A DNA stretch of 64,000 bases from Strongylocentrotus droebachiensis (GCA_035222895.1 JAVYIG010005378.1:1-64000); one strand, 5' to 3'. Shown: positions 1-15,000, counted from the first letter of the stretch. Notes: generated from the sequence alone by a model not told the origin. Numbers and translations are program-made.

Positions 1-33
1 TTAATCCAATGTTTTCATTTGCTCAATGTGAAG

Positions 34-3000
34 GTGCCCTGTGCTATGCTGAGCTGGGCACTATGATACCCAAGTCAGGCGGTGAATACTCGTACATATT
101 GGACACCTTTGGTTTCTCCACTCGCCTTCTTATTTGCTTGGGTATCTACTCTTCTCGTCAGACCATCTTCAGTTGCGATCATCAGTCTAAGTTTCGCGGA
201 ATATGTAGCAGCTCCTTTCTTTGGAGGGGAGTGTGGCCCACCTGATGGTGTCATCAAGTTGTTTGCTGCAGTGTGTGTCAGTAAGTCCCACATTCACTAC
301 CACGCTTTCGCCATCTCTAGTGTTTACACAATAACGACATGTCTCATAGTCTATCATAACCCTTGAAAAAACGAGATAGCGCCTTATACAAATTTCTGAC
401 AAGACATATAATGTGTGAGATAATAGCTGTGTATTCTTTGAAGAGTGTATATCAATGGGGCGTCCCATCCCATCCCATTCTGCTGATAACATCGACAAAC
501 CTTGCCAGCATACAACTAATCATTCCTCTTGATTTTAATCTTGATTGAGTGTTGAATCATTTCACAAATGGAATATACGATCACTCTACTATTATATTCA
601 CCTCTAAAAAGTAACAAGTGGCCCCCTCTTGTGAAATACGTTTGAATTTACAGACTGGTGTGTTCTTATGAATGGTTTAGCACGTATATCACATGGTTTT
701 CACTCTAGTCAGGTTTCAATAGACTTCAAATCTATGAAGAGAGAAGATTACAGACAAATACTCGGAATGAAACACAAAGAGCTTGTATCTGCTTACTTCG
801 AATCATCGGATGATTGCGTCCGGTCGGTGGCCGCGTTACACGACCTTTCGTAAAACGAAAGCGGTAGATCACGCGACCTCTCGTAGAATTGCCGTAGGGT
901 TTCACAAAGTGTCGTGTAAATTGGACCAGACCATTTATAGATGAGAGAGTGGTTCATTTCACAAACATAGCCCCCGACATTTCGTGAATTAAGGGGCATG
1001 TTTCACAAAAGATCGGGTAACGCGACCACGCGACCCGACGCGATGATTTCATGTTTTATAGGTATTGGAAAATAAGATTATTTCTATTGAATTCAATTGA
1101 ATTGACCCAAATCACCTAATGATTCGAAGTAAGCCCATGTTTCTTGTTTAAGACTGAGAAAAAATTATTGGACCTCTTGCAATTATTCATTTATTATAAA
1201 TTATATATGGTTTAGTGGATAAGGTCACCGTACCATGGATATCACATGGTTCACGGTTCGAGTCCCGCCGCGGCACCAATGTTCGTTGTCAAGATATTAA
1301 TCTTCTTTTTCTACTCTACATTTTCTGATCATAATATAAAATTTGAAAAAATTACTTACAATATTAGCACAAAGTAAAAAGGCTATATTTGAATGAACCA
1401 TTCAAAGTTAAACCTATTATTCTCCCATCTTTCTTTAGTTTTGATTGTGGTCATCAATTGTGCCAGCGTCAAATTGGCAACAGGTGTTCAAAACGTCTTC
1501 ACGGTAGCCAAGCTGCTAGCTTTAGTAATCATCATCATTGTTGGGTTTATTCAACTGGCACAAGGTAAGAAAAGGAGAATGGATTATTCTTTTCTCATTA
1601 ATCGGCTGATTAAATAAGTTTTTTTAATTTTTACTATAACAATTAAGAATTCATAGAATAAATGTTTAGACAAACAAATATTGCTACTATCTTTAGCATT
1701 CAGTTGTAAATGAATTGACATGGTTGATTCACTTAACTCTCAATCCAAGGGTTGAGGGTTTGAACCCCAGTACATCACTAACGTCCTTTGGCAAGACATT
1801 ATTCCACATTTGCCACTCTTTACCCAGATGCAAATGGACACATGACGATTCATTAGGTAATGATAATTGCAGAGCCTTCAGTAAGAACCTCAAGAAGAAC
1901 AGCAGTGATGTTGATGAGGCTTCCCTGGCTAAACAAGTTATTAATTTTATTAAAAGATGATACCGTGTAGATCCATTAAAAATGAAATTGATCTTGTTCT
2001 TCGAATATACTCATCAAAGAGTAAAATTTCTAAACGGAAAACAAAAGGTCTGGTTTAAAAAATGACTTTGGTTGAGAAACGTGCTACATCCATGGGAAAA
2101 CGGGAAGACGAGGCTAACATTTGATGGCTCGGTATTGTGTGATAGTTTGCCATGTCCATTAAGAACTTCAACAACAGTCTTATTCGTTATTTCTTCAAAC
2201 TGGCGAATTCATGTATAAACCGTGAATTTTGAATTTCCACGTTATCAACACCAACAACTTAGTACATTTGGAAACGTTTTATCTATGTTTATTTGATATC
2301 TTTCTTTCAAGAGAGCCCCATGTGCGAACAGTGCGTGTCACTGATAAAGGAGGTTAATATATGTTTTATATCCCTCATCGTATTTTAATTCAGTTAATAA
2401 GTCAATAAAACTGGTAAAAATCCAAAAGAACGATGATCTTGTCAACACATAACATATCATATATGTCTACAGTGTATGTACACTAGAGATCACAGCAGTA
2501 GTAATAATAATATTGATAACCAAATTGATATAAATTTTTGAGGGTATTCAATTTTTATTTTAATGAAACTGCATAGTTCTTTCTTAAAGAGTGCATTAAT
2601 CCATCGGACATTAGCTAGGTAGGACCAAGTCCACTTCAAATCCACCATACAAAATATGATATTTTTTTCTCTCTCGGAACTTAAATTTGATGGACATGAT
2701 CATGGTTGGGACTAAACTTAATCATACATATTATCATACGAGTTATTTTGTCTTCATGTAAGTGTTATGCATATTACTAAAATAAAAGACACCCCACTCT
2801 GATTACATACATCATATATTGCGTATATAATTACCTACTGTGAATACTACGTGTAATATGCATTGCTTGCACTGATAAAGGCCTACCTTCATCCAAATAC
2901 CTTTATAGTACTAAAAGACGCCAGACCGAGCTAGGATAATAAACTGACCGTCAAAGCCTATAAAATCATTTTGAAATGCAAATACCTTTGTTTACCTGTG

Positions 3001-6000
3001 ACCCTAAAAGCGTGAACCTTGATAGATCCCGCACGGTTCTGTAAAGAAAAACTAGATTAAACCGGTTTAATACGACAGGGCAATACCCTGCAAAGCGATC
3101 GATGTCCGGACTTTCAACTTGGGTGTAATGACAAATCTAGGGGATCCATAGGCACGTGCCCCATGAGGCACTGGAACAACGCACAAACGAAACCCCCCAA
3201 AATGGAGAGAAAGAAGGAACAAATTGAAAGAAAAGAAAAGGCAAGAATAAATTAATCGTTCGCTTTTCAAAGTTTAACCCATATCCATGTGAACTGAATT
3301 GACACCTCCTGAATTTAGGAAACACACCTGGCTATATCAATAGAAGTGACAAGTTGAATAACGACGAACTGGCATTTGACCTAATAGCCTTTATCAACTT
3401 AGTAAAGAAATATGTTAAATATGTTGTATGACTTTTTATCTTCTTCTAGAGGCAGAGCTCTATAGCAGCTAGTGCGCATGAATATTTGAAAATGTTTGAA
3501 AACATTTTTAGAAATGATTAATTCAAATGTTAATGAAACGTGGTCGCAAGAATAAATGTTTTACCGTCAAATTAGTTTGTAATTCTTTGCCAAGTCTGAA
3601 TCATCCCCCGTCAATTATTCGACAATCTGGCTTACCATTACCAGGTAGGTGAGCAAGTCTCTGCCATTACGAAGTCACCTTTAATAAACTGTATTCTATT
3701 GGTTTAGATGAAATGTCGTTACAATGGTTCGAGAGCTATCTGTCTAAGAGAAAAATAGTTACCATGATAAATAATGTTTTGACTTATGGTGTGCCCCAAG
3801 GTTCACTATTGGGCCCACTTTTATTTACGATATTTGTAAATTATCTGCCTAAAATTGTCAATCTTTGTCACGTACATCTATACGCAGATGATACCGTAAT
3901 TTATTTTTCGCATAAATGTCCCACTGTTGTTGAATTTGTCTTGAATGATGAAATGGAATATCTTGATAAATGGATGTCTCACAATAAGTTATTAATTGAT
4001 TATACAAAAACTGTTACCATGCTCATTGGCACCCGTCATATATTATTAAAGTGTAATGTAATTTATGTGAAAATAAGAGATACAAATATTGTCAAGGTTG
4101 ACAGTACAAAATACCTCGGTATAAATATAGACAATGAATTGAAATGGGATGCTCATATAAATATATAATGCGTCAGAAAATTAGTAAAATTATTGGCTAC
4201 CTTGGTAGATTAAGACACTTTATAAATGAATCTGAATTGAATCTCATTTACAAATCCATAATTCTTCCACATTTCGACTATGGAGACTCCGGACTCGGAC
4301 CGGCCTCAAACCACATTCAGAGGTGGACTGAGTCCACCTGTCCTCAGTCCACTTTCAGACGTATGTGTAACAGGGGTTGGCAATCCGCAACTAAATCCTC
4401 CCTTTCACTTTTGCAAAAGCTTCAAACGGCGGGCCGTGTGATAATGAAAGTAAAATCTTTATTCTTATACATCCAATCAACATGTTCATGATACTTTAAA
4501 TTGGGACTTTCTAGACTGCCGTTACAAAAAAGCATTTATGTACTATGATTTGTAAGATATTAAATAATTACACTCCGTCTTATATGTCAAATGATATCAA
4601 AATATCGCACGTATAATTATTCATTTCGCTCGTCCCGAAATCTAGATCTCCCTAAAAAGAACATTCTTCTATATAACCAACTACCAGAATACATCCGAAA
4701 TGTAACTACGTTAAGATCCTTCCCATACCTTAATAACTGATAATTTTTCCTAACACACTTCCTTAGATTTAAATGATTTTTGCATAACCTTTTGTGTGTG
4801 CGTGTTTGTGTGCCTGTGTGTATGCCTCCAGATTTGTTTAATTTTTTTTTGTATATAAGTGAATAACATTTACAATTGACATATATATTGTGTTTAGGTA
4901 CTTATATGTTTACTTTGTTGCTAAGTTATACTGCAAATACATTTTTGTTTAATTATGTTTATGTAAAAGCAATCAATATTTAACACGTCTATTTTATTCA
5001 ATTGTATTTTATGGTTTGTATTATACATTTGGAGAAGAAAAAAAATTGCTTTAAAAAAAAAAAAAAAAGTATGCGAGCGCGCGCGTATGATGTTATTTTT
5101 GAATTTTGTTACTTTGATACTAAAAAAAACATGTAATTATGTTTTGTTTCTATCCTGCTTTATGTCGCTTTTATGTTAATATTGTAGTGTAAGGACCCCA
5201 ATGAAGAACAGTAGTGTTCTATAAACATTGCTGAATTGGGCTTTCCACACGATTTTCGTCTATGTACATGTATTCATATTTCATTTGGTATATTTTACTA
5301 TGTATAATATTTGTATCCGATTTCGGAAATAAAAACAACAACAACCACAACCTTTCAAGGCTCCTTCAGATATGACGCGGCAAATCGCCGCAAAAAAAAA
5401 AGCCAGTTTGTTTACGAGTAAATGAATCTTTAAAATAAAGGCCTTATAAATGTTGATCCAGTCTCAAACCTCAAATTGTTATACTCATAGAACAAAGAAT
5501 TAAAATGGAGAAGAAAAAAAAAGGAAATTCATAGAACAAAAATATATAAGTCAGGTAAAGCAATCCTCAAACCTCCTCAAACATATCGCTTCGATCGGTT
5601 GCTCTGTCCCTAAGATCTTAATATCTGAAGAAGCCCAGTTATTTGTAGGGTTAATCTTTGCAAAGATTTGTGATTCCTATGATTTTGCAGGTAACACACA
5701 ATATTTGGATCCCAAGATATCATTCCAAGGTTCTACTGCTAATGTAGCCGCATATGGGATCGCTTTCTATCAAGGACTGTGGGCATATGATGGATGGTAA
5801 GACAATGATGGGTCACAAGCCAAATAGAGACTGAATCTAAGAATCACTCTTCATCAGACTTAACCTTGGCTGACTTTTAAAGAATTGTGATGAACTTGGC
5901 AATGGTTTGGAAACCATACCTTCATAAGCTTTCAAGTAAAGTTAAGGATAATAAGATATACGGCGGTCCATTTTGTAAGAAGCAAAATTAATGAAGTTCC

Positions 6001-9000
6001 ATTTTCCTAATTTCGTTCCCATCCATTGTTAAGTACACATATATTGAAGGGATAGCTGAGTTATTGTTTAAGATTGCAAATGCCTTCAGAGTGCATGCAT
6101 TGTTATTGCTCTTATTCTTATTTATGACATTTCTAGTGCCCTTTTAGACCTTAAAATTGCTATGAAGGTAATTTTAGACCCCAAAATGTGTGAATTTAGA
6201 TTAAATACGATCATTTCAATCAGCTCCACTTTCCCCAAAATACGGTGACCGTTAATTAATAAGTTGATACATAATAATACATGGGCCGGCTAGTTGTGCG
6301 TATTATAACCAACACGAAAAAGCCAACAAAAAGTCAACATTGGCATTAGCTGAAATAAAACGTATAAGGCGCCATTTCTTTTTTTCAATGGCTGATTCAA
6401 AATTATCAAATATTTGTGGGGCCCCACAAATGTTAGAAATGTTAAATTTATAGATATCTCAGCCGTCTCTGAACCGATTTTGATCAAACAAAGATGATTT
6501 TATCATCTAACTTGTATATTCTTCCAAATTCTACACTCAGCTTTTCATTTTCTCATTTAGTTACCTCTGCAAGAAAATTCAACTATCCCTTTAAGTATAT
6601 ATATATAATCACGTAGGCCTATGCTTTTGAAACGGCCGGAAATTTTAACGCAATGGTTATTTTTTACTTAATGCATCGATGACATTATTTTTTCAAGGCG
6701 ATTCAATTCATAAGATTCTTGTTAATACATGATCTTGAATCTTGAATTTGTTGCACCCAAAAAGCTACGTTGACAGCTGTCCAGGGTGGAGTAATAGTGG
6801 TAGTGTGTGAGTGCGTGATGCGTGCAAGTAAAAGAAGCCAGACATTGTGCAGAAGAAGACATGTAAACTGGAGAGTACGAAGAAGTAGGGTGCATCTGGT
6901 GAGAACATTAATGTCGGCTTCATGGCTTCCCTCCCTACAGGGCCCTGGTGGGCATGCCCATCATGGCTATGATGGACGGGACTGCGGATAATAACGTGTA
7001 TGCTTTTTAATTTGCATTAAATTTCATGTATTTTACGTAACTATAACCTTTTTCTTTTAATTTCCCATTCGACAGGAATCAGCTTAATTACGTCACAGAA
7101 GAACTAATTAATCCCTATAGGTAAGCAATTCAAATCATTCCAAATAGATAGGCCTTATTATGTATAGAGAAATAAATAAGCCAGATTGTCTCCATAAGAA
7201 GAAAAAATACAAGGATCACACAAATTCTTAGTGTACTGTGAATGCACAACGTTGCTACTAAAAATGAATGTATTTTCGTTACAGAACATTTGTATTTGAT
7301 CATATTTCTGGAAACCTAAAGATTAGGATTGAGTATAAAACTCACAAGATAGAAGAAAAAGTGTTAAGTGGTAAAGAGAGATACTTTATTCTAAAAAGTA
7401 GATTTTCTAACTCTTTTTTTTTCTTTCTCGTTCCTTTCCTTTAGAAATCTTCCTCTTGCCATTATCATTGGGATTCCTATGGTTACCGTTCTGTATCTAT
7501 TGGTTAATATCTCCTACTTTACCGTCATGTCACCAGAAGAACTTCTACAATCCAGTGCAGTCGCAGTGGTAAGCACATTCTTTCCTTCATTGCGTTTTAA
7601 ACATTTACACCGGTGAGAGCAGAAATATCATTCTCGTTCAGATACGACGCAGCGTTTTATTTGGTTTTTGACGCTTCACATTTTGGAAAAATAATATCAC
7701 AGAGATTTAGTAAATACGCGCAGGACTTTTTTAGCGCGCTGTTACCATTCGTTTACACGTAAAAAAAAAAAAAAAAAATCCGCAGCAGCTTTTTTGCTGC
7801 CGGTTACCTCGCCATATCTGAACGAGTCTAAAATTAAAGCACGGATAACAACGGCAGTTAAAGTGTGCAATGTGGTAGACCTAGCATTATATTTTCCCAA
7901 GTTATATATAACAAAGAAGTAAACGTATCGAATTTGTAATTTATATCCGAGTAAAAAGAATCCATAGTCCATAAAACCTGTTTAGTCATTCAATCGTACA
8001 CAATGAAAGTAACGAAAAATACAAACCAAGGACGTCAAAAATCAATATGAAAGTGTGATTAGTCTTTGTAAGTTCAGTTCAATAAATGTAAACAAATCTC
8101 CTTTTCAAGGCATATTTCATTTAATCGCCGTTAACCATTCATATATGACTACTTGAATATCTTCAACAAGAAACTGTTGAGTCGATATATTTTTTAAATG
8201 AACCGATATTAAGGAGAATTATAGTTGGGGACGATCAAATTACTCCATTCCCCAACGAAATGTAAATAGATTAATTTTAATTACGGGAAATAATCAACTG
8301 ATAATATCTAACTCGTTGTAAATCCCTCTGAATGTGTAATTGACAGACGTTTGGTGACCGAACATTGGGTGTGATGGCATGGATAATGCCTTTCTTTGTA
8401 GCATGCTCTACGTTTGGCGCCGCTAATGGAACATTATTTACGGGTGGAAGGTACACTATGTGTGACTATCATTGACACGTCCAATCGCCGTTCATTCCTA
8501 TGTTGTTTGTGTCATGATTCATAATGGTAACACGTGTTCAAGACCATTTTAATGTTAAGTTCATCTGTTTGTGTCCTAAATTTCAATGTGTTGAGATGCC
8601 ATTTTCCTTATACTTCTACACATCGAAGGCATATTCCATCGAAATGTTGTTTAGCATTGTGCTACATCCATAGTGAGCCTCAGCCTTACTGTGTAGTGGC
8701 GTTATCCGCTTCTTGTTATATCCATTTGAATTGATTTATCATAAGGTCTTTATATCGAATTTCATTTGTATTTTCAAATGAAATGGTGAATGTAGATAGA
8801 ATAAGTATGCTTTAGCCATTTCATTGTCTATGGTGATGACGTAGTGTGCATAATTATTTATTTCTTTAAAGATTGTCATGTTGTTTAACAATTTGCCGTA
8901 ATTGCTTCTTCTTTTTCATGCATGGCTCCATTTTTTTTTTTTATATATAATTGTTTGTCAATTGTATTTTGTTTGTATAGCGCTTGGAGGCTTTGGTGGA

Positions 9001-12000
9001 AAGCGTTTTATAAGCACCGTTTATTATCATTATTATTATGGCATGGTTATTAATCATAAAGTATTTTAATATAGAACTTTATTGCGGGAGGTTCTGTATT
9101 TCTACCAATATATATGTCTTTATCATCCTGAAATGACACCTTTTCAAAATTATAGCCCTTATGAAATGATGACGGATCTGTATTCACATCAGGAAGGTAA
9201 CATTTCCATGCAGATCTGATTTCAATCTTAATACAATGAAGAATGATCATTTCGAAATCACAGCCCCAAAACCTATTGCATAACAAATCCAACTACATTT
9301 ATAAGGGGTCGTTAAATACACACCTTACGTTGTAAACCACTGCGGCAATTAAAAATAAGACCTTTTAGTAACGTGTTTAAGAATGGTAAGTTGTGGGTAA
9401 GAACAAATGTAACCTAAAGGCCTCTATCTTTATACTTCTCGGAAACTCACTTTCGATTTTGAAGGAATGGGTGATGTATCATATTTCATATTGATACGGG
9501 CCCGGGAAAAAACAAGTTCATTTTCATACTCGTCATCTAGTGTGGACATCAAAACATCATAACAATTCGCAAAAAATCATAAAAACACGCAATTTTAAAT
9601 CAATGTAATAATTAACTAACGAAGTGTTTAAATGCCTCCCAAAGAAGGTAATTTTCACATCGTGACATTTTCCTTCGTGCCAACTTTATAGTCATAATTC
9701 AGAAAAGAAAAAAATGACATTGAAGACAGTTACTGTTAACTACATGTATGCCAAGGAAAACAAATTTGTGTCAACAAAGGGGTATGGAGGAAAACAGTTC
9801 TACGCTGTGTTTATTTGTTTATACTCAGATCATTTTAAGGCAGCTAAGTTTTCAGCACCAGCATTCACATGTAACTGTAATATAATTATTATCTGTACAA
9901 AAAGAAGATTTTCTATTCAATATGAATCCGTTTTCACCATTTCATCATAACTCATGCAATTCCATGACATGCTCAGGGCGTATTATTTACATGATTATTG
10001 TATCTACAAGTATTAACGGTTATAACCAATCATGTCATTTTCATTTCAGGATCACTTTTGTGTATAATGGAGACATATTTTACATCATAATTGCAGACTT
10101 TGTAAGCTTATAAAGAAAAAAAAATCTTTCAGTGATCATTATATAAGTGCGTTTTGATAGAAGAACGGTGGCTTTTTCGACGTTCAGCTCAGCCAATGGT
10201 TCTTTGTTTACCTCAGGAAGGTAACATTATTATGTCTTAAAATGAATTAAAATCATAGAGCCTAGAAACCCGTGTGGATCTCTTCCTGTCTCTCTCATTC
10301 TCTCTCTCTTTCGCTCTCTCTCCTCTCCTTTCTCTCTCCTTGTCTCTCTCTCTCTCTCCCTTTCTATCTCTCTCTCTCCCTCTCTCTCTATCTCTCTCTC
10401 TCTTTCTCTCTCCCTCCTACCATAGCCTCTAGTTGCCCTCACCCCTCTCTTCTATTCCGTGCTCCTCTATCTCCCATTAGATGATGATTATGATTAAGAT
10501 GATGACAATGATGATGATATGGTGTTAGTGAATGTGTACTAAAGGGAAAGATTGTCAGGGAAATGCCACTTAAACATTCAGGGATCTTGATAAAAATCAA
10601 TGCTAAATCAGAAAAGAAAAAAAAAATCTGAGACATTTGTAACCGTGTGTCGTCTGTGTTTGTGTGTGTGTGTGAGTGTATGTGTGTGTGTGTGTGTGTG
10701 TGTGCGCGTGTGCGTGTGTGTGTGTGCATATGTGTGTGTGTATGCGTGTGTGTGCGTGTGTGTGTGCGTGTGTGTGTGTGTGTGTGTCTGTCTGCCTGTC
10801 TTTGTTCAATGCACTGTTTTATTCCTCACCCAGTAAGTTGGCGCAAGTGAAATCTGGCAGTCTTGTAAAGATTGTCTGATGTTCAGTCATGCGTGAAGGG
10901 ATTCAAATGAAAATGGTACCTAAATTTACTGGGAGGATAACTCTATCAAGACATATCATTAAACCCCTAATTAAATATTCATACTTCAAACAATACAACT
11001 TTTAAAAAGTGGGACATTCTTTGTGACTCACCCTGTATAAGAGCTATCGGTGTACTGACGGTTAAATGTTAAGTTGTATCACGATGAGACACAAGACATG
11101 AATCAAAATATTTTGATTAAAGTTTAGTCATATTTTACATGTTGAACTTAATTCGAAGAGTTAGACCAACGAATATCTGATTTTATGTAGATGCATGTAG
11201 CCAAATAATGCTAAACAAGCTTTTCTTGCGTTATAATCTGACAGTTTGAGCTTTTTAAACGTTGATATATCAGCTTTATAATAGTTGTGCTTTTACAAAG
11301 TTTCTATTTTTGTGCAATGCGTATTGAAACGAAATATTCTCCATGTAACACATCAGTAGAGAATTAGACATTGCCAATTTTATCATTAACAAAAACACTG
11401 TATAAATCGGTTGATTCTTGGCGAATTAGATAGTTTACTGTACACTTCATGGATTATTCTTTTCTGACGTGAATGCATTTATCCCAATGGACTATGAACT
11501 TCCTACCTCGACAGGCAACCTACAATCAAAGTAGTTTATTTTAATAAATGTAAATTTGTGTGCAGATTAATGATGATTATAACTTGATTATGACGTAATA
11601 GGGAATGGTGTTAAGCATTTACTGTAGGGCAGCTGAGTTTTAAGAATGTTTCTAAATTTTATTTGAATTATCTGGTTGCAGACTGGCGTACGTAGCAGCA
11701 CGAGAAGGCCATATGATTGAAGTATTGTCTATGGTACATGTGAAGAGAATTAACTCCTTTCCCTGCTATGATATTCACGGTAAGCTTATCTCATTTAATA
11801 GCTGCTATGAACACTGATTAAATGTGCTTTCAATATAACATCACTAACGTCCCACAACAATCACCAACACTTTCACCTCACCACAACCAACACCACCACA
11901 AACAACGGCAACAACACTTACACCTCACCACAAACCAACACCACCACAAACAGCACCACTAACACTTACACCTCACCACAACCAACACCACCACAAACAG

Positions 12001-15000
12001 CACCACTAACACTTACACCTCACCAAAACCACACCACCACAAACAGCACCACCAACACTTACACCTCACCACAACCAACACCACCACAAACAGCACCACC
12101 AACACTTACACCTCACCAAACCAACACCACCGACAACACTAACACTTACACCTCACCACAACCAACACCACCACAAACAGCACCACCAACACTTACACCT
12201 CACCACAACCAACACCACCACAAACAACACCACCAACACTTACACCTTACCACAACCAACACCACCAACACCACTAACACTTACACCTCACCACAACCAA
12301 CACCACCACAAACAGCACCACCAACACTTACACCTCACCACAACCAACACCACCAACACCACCATGCTACCATTAACAGCACCACTATCACACCACCAGC
12401 ATCACCACCGCACTGCCAACCCTACTGTCAAATTTATATCAAAATTGTGAAAGAATGTACAAATTTGGAGATGGGGACATTTGACCATTGTTCTTATATG
12501 TCCATTGATCATTTAGAACAAAAAAGTACTTTCCAGGGGGAGACCACGGAACTGAAGAATTTTGAGACGTGGCCCATGGTCTATATGAATTTCTACTCGA
12601 TATAATTCTGATAAAGTACGAGGGTTGAACTTGTCGTACACGTATATAACTATTGGTACCATCCACGTCCATCGCTATTATCAACGTGATGCCATGATAT
12701 CCTAGTTTCTTTCATGTCCAAAATGGCCAGTCTAGACTTTTCTGACTGGGAGAGTGATAGTTATAATTAGTCGACAATTTCTAAAACATATTCTAAAAGG
12801 AGAGTCACTTTCGGGCTACAGTTGTTTGAAAATTACCTGCAGGTGCTTGATAAGGTAATTTGTAAAATGAAGGGGGAAAAAGGAAATCAAACACCCAGAA
12901 AACGGCCAAGAGGGTTGAGGAATAAGTGAGAGAAATGTTTTGAATCTTGTACGAGTAAGGTTATGCAGGTAGGGTCCTTGTTCTACATCAGTGGCGGATC
13001 CAGGGGGGGGGGGAAGGAAAAAAAAAGGGGAAAAAAAAGAAGGACAAATAAAAGAAGGACTAAAAAGAGGACCAAAAAAAAAAAAAAAAAAGGAAAAAAA
13101 AGTGAGAGAGAGAGAGAGAGAGAGAAAGGGAAAGAGGAGAGAAAGGGAAAGAAAGAAGAGGAAGAAGAAAAGAAAAGGGGGCAGAAGGAGATCGGGGGGG
13201 CTCTTGTTGCCTCCCCCCCCCCCCCTAATCAAAAAAAAAAGAGAGAAGGAAGGAAATGGAAAGAAAAAAGGGAAAGACGAGATAAAGGGAAGGAAATTGG
13301 GGAAGAAGAAAAGAAAAGAAGGGGGTATTAGTTGCCAAAAAAAAAAAGCCGGCCAAAAAAAGAGAGGATAAAAAAGGAAGAAAAAGGAGCAGACAAAAAA
13401 CATTTTTGAAATTCAGACAAGGATTAAGAGTCGAAAACGGTACAATGATCGTCTTCTTTCTCTAATAATTTAATGAAATGTCAAAGCCTTCGCGCAGGAG
13501 GGGGGGAGGGGCTGAACTGAGACAAGGATTAAGAGACGACTACGTTACAGCAAATCTTTATCCGTCTTAAATAATTTTAATGAAACGTCAAAGCTTTCGC
13601 GCTTTGCGCGGGAGGGGGAGGGGGGGACTAAATTGAGACAAGGGTTAAGAGTCGAGAATGGTAATACGAATCGTCTTCTTTCTCTAATAATTTAATGAAA
13701 CGTAATAGCTTCCGCGCTTCGCGCGGGAGGGGGGGGGGGTAAACTGCATTCAGACGAGGATTATTTTCGAGAACGGTACAACGAATCGTTTTGTTTCTCT
13801 AATAATTAAATGAAATGTCAAAGGTTTCGCGCTTCGCGCAAGAGGTGGGGGAACTGAATTTAGACAAGGATTAAGAGTCGAGAACGGTACAACGAATTGT
13901 CTTCTTTCTCTAATGATTTTAATGAAACGTAAAAGCTTCCGCGCTTCGCGCGGGAGGGAGGAGGGGAAAACTAAACTCAGACGAGGATTAAGAGTCGAGA
14001 ACGGTACAACGAATCGTCTTCTTTCTCTAATGATTTAATGAAACGTAAAAATTATAAGCTCGTCGAAACGTTTTTCATAATAAGGTATCATACTCATTAG
14101 TATTGTTATTATTGCCATTATTTGTATATTACTACTACTATTTTTATTATCATCGTTATTGTCATTGTATACAAAAAACTTTTCCAAGCGACTCCCGGCA
14201 CCCTTGTAATTTTAATGTAAGAATGATATACTTTTCGTGACAGGTTCCCATCGTGCTACCCATCATTGTGTTGATAGCGGCTGAATTCAGACGAGGAATA
14301 AGAGTCGAGAACGGTACAACGAATCGTCTTCTTTCTCTAATGATTTAATGAAACGTAAAAGCTTCCACGCTTCGCGCGGGAGGGAGGGGGGGAGGGGAAA
14401 ACTGAATTCAGACGAGGATTAAGAGTCGAGAAAAGTACAACGAATCGTCTTCTTTTCTCTAATAATTTAATGAAACGTCAAAGCTTCGGCGCTTTGCGGA
14501 GGAGGGAGGGGGAAAGTCGCCCCTTCATGCACCCCCCCCCATTACGTCCATGATGGTCACCATTACGTACCAATACGCAGGGGGGGGGCGGGTTTGGGGT
14601 TAACCCCCCCTTTAATTTTTATGTATGTGTATGTTTTTTGGAAAACCCCCCCCCCCCTTTTGATTTTTTTTTTTTAATAAAAAAAAAAAAAAAAAAAAAA
14701 AAAATCCTTATAGATGACCTAAAAAAGATGACCTTACCCCCCCCCCAACGGAACGGAATGTCGATGGCTCAAAATTTCTAATTTCGGGACCCCTCCCCCC
14801 AAAAAATGTCCTCTTACCCCCCCCCCCCCCCCCTTCCCCCCCCCCCCTCCCCCCTAAGAAATCCTGGATCCGCGCCTGTTCTACAGAGCATTAGTAACTT
14901 CAACCATCGCTCTGTAAAAATGCAGATGCGTAAACCAAGATGCGTAAATATCGGAAAAGCGAAAATTTGATTTCCGTTGGGCAATGGTGATACTTGTCTG

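Larger units (their letters stand above)
12989..14878. mobile_element. hAT-like non-autonomous element (8-bp target duplication) with captured exon fragment
   Basis: The left end CAGTGGCGGATCCAGG (12989-13004) and right end CCTGGATCCGCGCCTG (14863-14878) are inverted repeats with two differences. The flanks are TTCTACAT (12981-12988) and TTCTACAG (14879-14886), an 8-bp duplication with one mismatch. CAG...CTG ends and 8-bp duplications fit the hAT superfamily. Inside are an A/G-rich low-complexity tract, eight units of a tandem repeat, C/A homopolymers and a 204-bp copy of the exon-9 junction of the surrounding transporter gene. It could also be two related elements side by side. Located in the intron 11780-15169. 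Confidence 0.6.

Noticed and set aside
1200..1275. tRNA gene
   Set aside because: Box A and B are present, but the cloverleaf is poor and the SINE body follows; the same head-body pair recurs at several sites.
6770..6991. Small basic open frame before transporter exon 7076-7120
   Set aside because: No recognisable domain, no splice context; treated as intron.
10985..11040. Complete mariner element
   Set aside because: Only one end-like sequence (TGTGACTCACCCTGTATA) is present; no partner end or transposase.
12816..13403. Long open frames on both strands
   Set aside because: They translate purine/pyrimidine-only low-complexity DNA into Phe/Leu or Lys/Arg runs.
13412..14515. CRISPR-like array
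   Set aside because: Units are contiguous diverged copies of about 110 bp without unique spacers, in animal DNA.
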